Part shown: piece after piece, positions 61,798-64,000 of the stretch | How the letters are laid out: each line of letters opens with the position of its first letter | How positions within the stretch are numbered: the first letter of the stretch is position 1 | NCBI GenBank assembly: GCA_036337295.1 | Contig: JAYZEN010000001.1 | Span: 744,001 to 808,000, forward strand | Source of the DNA: Ketobacter sp036337295 | GTDB lineage: Bacteria > Pseudomonadota > Gammaproteobacteria > Pseudomonadales > Ketobacteraceae | Direction of reading: 5' to 3' | Length of the DNA stretch: 64,000 nt | Program-made: the position numbers and the translations under genes | Notes under the pieces: generated by a model | The model's database searches: none | What the model was told of the DNA's origin: nothing | What the model saw: only the letters and a program-made list of their open reading frames with translations

Positions 61798-62757
61798 ATG
61801 ACCTGGCAACCCAGTGCCCCCATCCCCCACCTGACCGCCCGTGCCAAACTGAACCGCCTGATCCGGGACTTTTTTGCCCGCCGCGACGTCATGGAAGTGG
61901 AAACCCCGCTGCTGTGCTCCAGCACCGCCACCGACCCGCACCTGCAGAGCTGGACTGCAGAGGCGGATGGCCGCACCTATTACCTGCAGACCTCACCGGA
62001 ATTCTGCATGAAGCGCCTGCTGGCCGCCGGCTGTGGCCCCATCTACCAGATCGGAAAAGCCTTCCGGCGGGAAGAACACAGCCGCTGGCACAATCCGGAG
62101 TTCACCATGCTGGAATGGTACCGACCGGACTGGCAGCTCAATGAACTGATAGCCGAGGTGGAAGCCCTGGTGCTGAACGCCGCCTCGGCCTTCGGCCAGA
62201 ACTGGTCACCGTTCCCCCGCCTGACCTATCAACAGGCGTTCGAGGACACCCTGGGCCTGAACCCCCACCAGGCCAGCGCTGCCACATTGCTGCAACTGGC
62301 CAATCACCGCATTAACGGGGATTTCTCCGGGTTGGACCGGGACGGCCTGCTGGATCTGCTGACCAGCCACCTGGTGGAACCCGAGCTGCCCAAAAGTGGG
62401 GTGTTCCTCACCGAGTTTCCCGCCAGCAAAGCCAGCCTGGCCCAAACCGGCAGTGCCGCTGACGGCACTCCGGTGGCACTGCGCACGGAGCTCTACCTGG
62501 GCGGATTGGAGATCGCCAACGGCTACCAGGAGCTGGTGGATGCCGCCGAGCAATCACTGCGTTTCAAGGCGGACATCCAGACCCGGCAGACACTGCAACT
62601 GGCCCCGGTACCCTACCCGTCCCACCTGGTATCGGCCCTGCAGCACGGCTTTCCGGAAAGCGCCGGGGTGGCACTGGGACTGGACCGACTGTTGATGGTG
62701 CTGCTGAACTGCGAACAGATTCAGGATATTCTGGGTTTTCCCATTGATCGCGCCTGA
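61798..62757 (+). CDS. epmA: EF-P lysine ligase EpmA (GenX/PoxA)
   Basis: The product is 319 residues, a lysyl-tRNA synthetase paralogue without the anticodon-binding domain. Class II motifs are visible: VMEVETPLLCSS, RREEHSRWHNPEFTMLEWY and the C-terminal GVALGLDRLLMVLL. It attaches (R)-beta-lysine to EF-P Lys34. It is 55 bases after efp, likely one transcript. Confidence 0.96.
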   Translation: MTWQPSAPIPHLTARAKLNRLIRDFFARRDVMEVETPLLCSSTATDPHLQSWTAEADGRTYYLQTSPEFCMKRLLAAGCGPIYQIGKAFRREEHSRWHNPEFTMLEWYRPDWQLNELIAEVEALVLNAASAFGQNWSPFPRLTYQQAFEDTLGLNPHQASAATLLQLANHRINGDFSGLDRDGLLDLLTSHLVEPELPKSGVFLTEFPASKASLAQTGSAADGTPVALRTELYLGGLEIANGYQELVDAAEQSLRFKADIQTRQTLQLAPVPYPSHLVSALQHGFPESAGVALGLDRLLMVLLNCEQIQDILGFPIDRA

Positions 62758-62813
62758 ATGGTGGTTGAAAAGAATGGTGGCTGAAAAGATTGTGACGGAA
62801 ACGGTAACCCGAG

Positions 62814-63911
62814 ATGGACCACTTTGATTGCTGTGTCATCGGTGCCGGAGTGGTCGGGCTGGCCATTGGCCGCGCCCTGGCCCAGGCGAGCAAAACCACC
62901 GTGGTGCTGGAGCAGGCCACCTGCGTCGGCTCTGGCATCAGCAGCCGCAACAGCGAAGTCATCCACGCCGGCCTGTATTATCCCCGCGACAGCCTGAAAG
63001 CCCGCCTGTGTGTTGAGGGTAAGGCCCGACTGTACGCGTACTGCGCCCAACGGGGCATCGGCCATCGCCGACTGGGGAAACTGGTGGTCGCCACCAGCAC
63101 CCGGCAGGAGAATGCCCTCTCCCACCTGCAGGCCAGGGCGGAAACCAATGGCGTGACGGACCTGACCTGGATCAGCGCCAAACGCCTACGCATTCTGGAA
63201 CCCAACCTGCGCGCCAAACACGCTCTGCTGTCCCCATCCACCGGGATTATTGACAGCCACGGCCTGATGCAGGCTCTGACCCAGGATCTGGAAGCCGGGC
63301 CCGGCCTGTTGAGCCTGCAGACCGAATTACTGGCCGCCACCCGCCACGGCAACGGCTACCAGCTCGAGCTGAACAGCGTCGGGGAGCGCTACCGTTGCCG
63401 CTGCGACGTTCTGATCAACGCCGCCGGGCTCAGTGCACAGGCGGTGGCCACCCGCATTGAGGACTGCTCGCCCCAGTCCACTCCCCAGCTGCACCTCTGT
63501 CGTGGCAACTACTTTGCCTACTCGGGCCAGGCCCCGTTTTCCCATCTGGTTTACCCCCTGCCGGAAGCAGACGGCAGCGGCCTGGGCATCCATGCGACCC
63601 TCGACCTGTCAGGACAGGTACGCTTTGGCCCGGACGTGGAATATCTGCCTGAGGAGGATTACCGAGTGGATGAGAGCAAACGGAGCCACTTTGTGAACGC
63701 CATTCAGCGCTATTTCCCGGGGCTGGACCCGGGCCGGCTGACGCCCGCCTATTGCGGCATTCGCCCCAAACTGCAGGGGCCAGGGCAGCCAGCTGCAGAC
63801 TTTCATATCCAGCACCAGCCCCAGGGCCTGATCAACTTGTTCGGAATAGAGTCCCCGGGCCTGACGGCATCGCTGGCGATTGCCGAGCACGTAACCGGAT
63901 TGGTGCGATAA
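62814..63911 (+). CDS. FAD-dependent oxidoreductase (L-2-hydroxyglutarate dehydrogenase-like)
   Basis: The product is 365 residues of the DAO/LhgO family. The FAD motif CVIGAGVVGLAIGRALAQ is at the N-terminus, followed by SSRNSEVIHAGLYYP and LFGIESPGLTASLAIAEHV, characteristic of LhgO-like enzymes that oxidise L-2-hydroxy acids. Start at 62814 lacks a strong ribosome site. It is 56 bases after epmA. The natural substrate cannot be fixed by sequence. Confidence 0.88.
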   Translation: MDHFDCCVIGAGVVGLAIGRALAQASKTTVVLEQATCVGSGISSRNSEVIHAGLYYPRDSLKARLCVEGKARLYAYCAQRGIGHRRLGKLVVATSTRQENALSHLQARAETNGVTDLTWISAKRLRILEPNLRAKHALLSPSTGIIDSHGLMQALTQDLEAGPGLLSLQTELLAATRHGNGYQLELNSVGERYRCRCDVLINAAGLSAQAVATRIEDCSPQSTPQLHLCRGNYFAYSGQAPFSHLVYPLPEADGSGLGIHATLDLSGQVRFGPDVEYLPEEDYRVDESKRSHFVNAIQRYFPGLDPGRLTPAYCGIRPKLQGPGQPAADFHIQHQPQGLINLFGIESPGLTASLAIAEHVTGLVR

Positions 63912-63913
63912 AA

Positions 63914-63935
63914 AAAGCGGGCCGCAGCCCGCTTT
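63914..63935. terminator. Bidirectional terminator after the oxidoreductase gene
   Basis: AAAGCGGGC and GCCCGCTTT form a 9-bp stem around CGCA, between convergent ends. The minus strand has a seven-T run after the stem; the plus strand has TTTCTTGTT. Confidence 0.85.
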
Positions 63936-63957
63936 CTTGTTCTGATCAGAATCCAGC

Positions 63958-64000
63958 TTAGTTGATGGTCACGCTGACCGGGCTGGAGAGTGCACTTTTG
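63958..64000 (-). CDS. C-terminal tail of a further gene (start outside window)
   Basis: The minus strand reads 13 codons (KSALSSPVSVTIN) ending in TAA, facing the shared terminator. The beta-strand-like tail would suit a secreted or surface protein. Too little is present to name it. Confidence 0.5.
   Translation of the reverse strand, partial: KSALSSPVSVTIN

Noticed and set aside
1..64000. CRISPR array, tRNA/rRNA genes, transposases or prophage genes
   Set aside because: Read for regularly spaced repeats, cloverleaf-like intergenic sequence and integrase or transposase motifs; none was seen, and nearly all space is taken by ordinary coding sequence.

Overview
This window looks like the chromosome of a free-living, flagellated gammaproteobacterium, GC-rich (about 60% by eye). 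The gene content and order resemble the Pseudomonas / Oceanospirillales-Alcanivorax neighbourhood. The main support is the block purA - hisZ - hflC - hflK - hflX - hfq - miaA - mutL - amiB - tsaE - nnr - queG - orn - rsgA, then motB - motA, a sulfurtransferase, psd and a FimX-like protein. From memory this is close to the P. aeruginosa PA4938-PA4959 order. Species cannot be fixed from the sequence alone.

Layout. (1) Positions 1-10.6 kb are mixed housekeeping and envelope genes: the 3' part of an acyl-CoA thioesterase, two unrecognised proteins, an acyl-CoA synthetase-like enzyme, a catalase-peroxidase with a signal peptide, a 7TM diguanylate cyclase, a small outer-membrane beta-barrel and a polytopic membrane protein. 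(2) 10.9-17.5 kb carries adenylylsulfate kinase, a YebC-family protein, an MscS-type channel, a stand-alone winged-helix regulator, a secreted unknown and a Tat-exported PhoX-like phosphatase. (3) 17.6-20.2 kb is a compact sulfide/persulfide-response locus: a metallo-hydrolase diverging from a BigR/SqrR-like ArsR repressor, which leads a DUF442 protein and a TauE/SafE exporter, with a palindromic operator between them. (4) 20.3-25.1 kb holds an MpaB-family protein and a 1223-residue hybrid histidine kinase. (5) 25.1-41.0 kb is the conserved RNA, repair and cell-wall block. (6) 41.0-48.6 kb is the accessory region of most interest: a complete seven-gene Nit1C cluster (nitBCDEFGH, genetically linked to growth on cyanide in other bacteria) and a divergent MocR-type regulator, placed between rsgA and motB. 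(7) 48.6-60.0 kb has the motAB stator genes, an HDOD protein, a sulfurtransferase, psd, two unrecognised proteins, FimX and a large PilZ-like protein. (8) 60.1-64.0 kb holds epmB, efp and epmA (EF-P and its lysylation enzymes), a FAD oxidoreductase and the tail of one further gene.

How they work together. The nit genes are joined by short overlaps, so they are probably one transcript. The 374-bp gap upstream carries an exact sigma-54 -24/-12 element (GG-N10-GC, 46904-46918, minus strand) and seven copies of TTGATTG/CAATCAA in about 230 bp, two pairs of them as inverted repeats. This suggests nitrogen-limitation control through RpoN plus specific control by the neighbouring MocR protein. I did not find this arrangement in my knowledge of Nit1C clusters, and it is the best candidate here for undescribed biology. 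Cyclic-di-GMP is a second theme: an intact GGEEF cyclase with I-site, a catalytically degenerate FimX, a PilZ-like protein beside it, and flagellar stator genes nearby.

No rRNA, tRNA, CRISPR array, transposase or phage gene was seen. All starts were chosen by eye from Shine-Dalgarno sequences, overlaps and family N-termini.
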